From: Marinobacterium sp. xm-d-530
GTDB lineage: Bacteria > Pseudomonadota > Gammaproteobacteria > Pseudomonadales > Balneatricaceae
Assembly (NCBI RefSeq): GCF_013283365.1
Contig: NZ_WBYM01000004.1
Span: 124,001-188,000, forward strand
DNA: 64,000 nt
Reading direction: 5' to 3'
Part shown: positions 63,958 through 64,000 of the stretch, piece by piece
Position numbering within the stretch: the stretch's first letter is position 1
Layout of the letters: each line of letters opens with the position of its first letter
Translations under genes and position numbers: made by a program
Notes under the pieces: generated by a model
The model's database searches: none
What the model was told of the DNA's origin: nothing
The model's input: only the letters and a program-made list of their open reading frames with translations

Positions 63958-64000
63958 ATGGATCCACTCAATAATGAAAATTCATGCCCTATCATTACCG
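63958..64000 (+). CDS. cmk: Cytidylate kinase, N terminus only (cut by window end)
   Basis: Only 14 codons are visible, reading MDPLNNENSCPIIT, which matches the start of Cmk just before its P-loop. AGGAG lies 6 bases upstream, and gene order (tyrA/aroA then cmk) matches Pseudomonas. The function is inferred from this short start and context. Confidence 0.7.
   Translation, partial: MDPLNNENSCPIIT

Noticed and set aside
1-64000. Insertion sequences, prophage, tRNA or rRNA genes
   Set aside because: No transposase, integrase, phage structural gene or tRNA/rRNA sequence was recognised by reading; a tRNA scan would be needed to be certain.

Overview
The window is 64 kb of compact chromosomal DNA from a gammaproteobacterium, most like a marine Oceanospirillales or Pseudomonas-related lineage. 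This is inferred from gene order and fusions, not from a marker search. The clues are ftsA-ftsZ, ffs-dnaX-ybaB-recR, rnd-ycgL-ycgN, ubiG-mupP-yciK, gyrA-serC-pheA-hisC-tyrA/aroA-cmk, and Pseudomonas-style REP palindromes. I see no insertion sequence, prophage, CRISPR array, rRNA or tRNA. The window opens inside ftsA and closes 43 bases into cmk.

Layout. 1-2.5 kb holds cell division (ftsA, ftsZ). 2.5-6.2 kb holds tlyA, a ridA-alr pair, a DUF2058 protein and a LysE exporter. 6.2-11.3 kb holds 4.5S RNA, dnaX with a clear programmed frameshift signal, ybaB, recR, rnd, ycgL and ycgN. 11.3-13.5 kb holds Fur-boxed feoAB. 13.5-23.5 kb is a complete glycerol regulon: glpR and glpD face an ABC importer operon (glpV-S-T-P-Q-U) that ends in glpK. 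23.5-31.7 kb holds an aldo/keto reductase, a fasciclin protein, rpsA with a structured leader, prc, a lipoprotein FKBP, an M18 aminopeptidase and a thioesterase. 31.7-38.8 kb holds an OsmC-YcaO fusion, an MBL hydrolase, an AKR, tpx, a Pmp3-like peptide, a thiolase and a HAD phosphatase.

38.8-45.4 kb is the glycolate locus, with glcC and an MFS gene divergent from glcG-D-E-F and two perfect GntR-type operators between them. 45.5-52.6 kb holds transporters, a sugar phosphomutase / hydroxypyruvate isomerase / hydroxyacid dehydrogenase operon, tauE-dsbB, and an H-NS gene behind a very AT-rich leader. 52.7-55.9 kb holds rluB, then yciK-mupP-ubiG on the minus strand. 56.1-64 kb is the gyrA-serC-pheA-hisC-tyrA/aroA-cmk block.

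The most unusual signal is in this last block. PheA keeps its chorismate mutase domain but has an in-frame collapsed prephenate dehydratase and ACT region. The downstream TyrA-AroA fusion has an intact prephenate dehydrogenase, but its EPSP synthase half has lost most catalytic residues while remaining a full-length open frame. Other points worth attention are rpsA standing apart from cmk, an asymmetric ATPase pair in the glycerol importer, the dnaX frameshift cassette, and two families of dispersed palindromes. All functional calls come from reading motifs and gene order; no database search was run.
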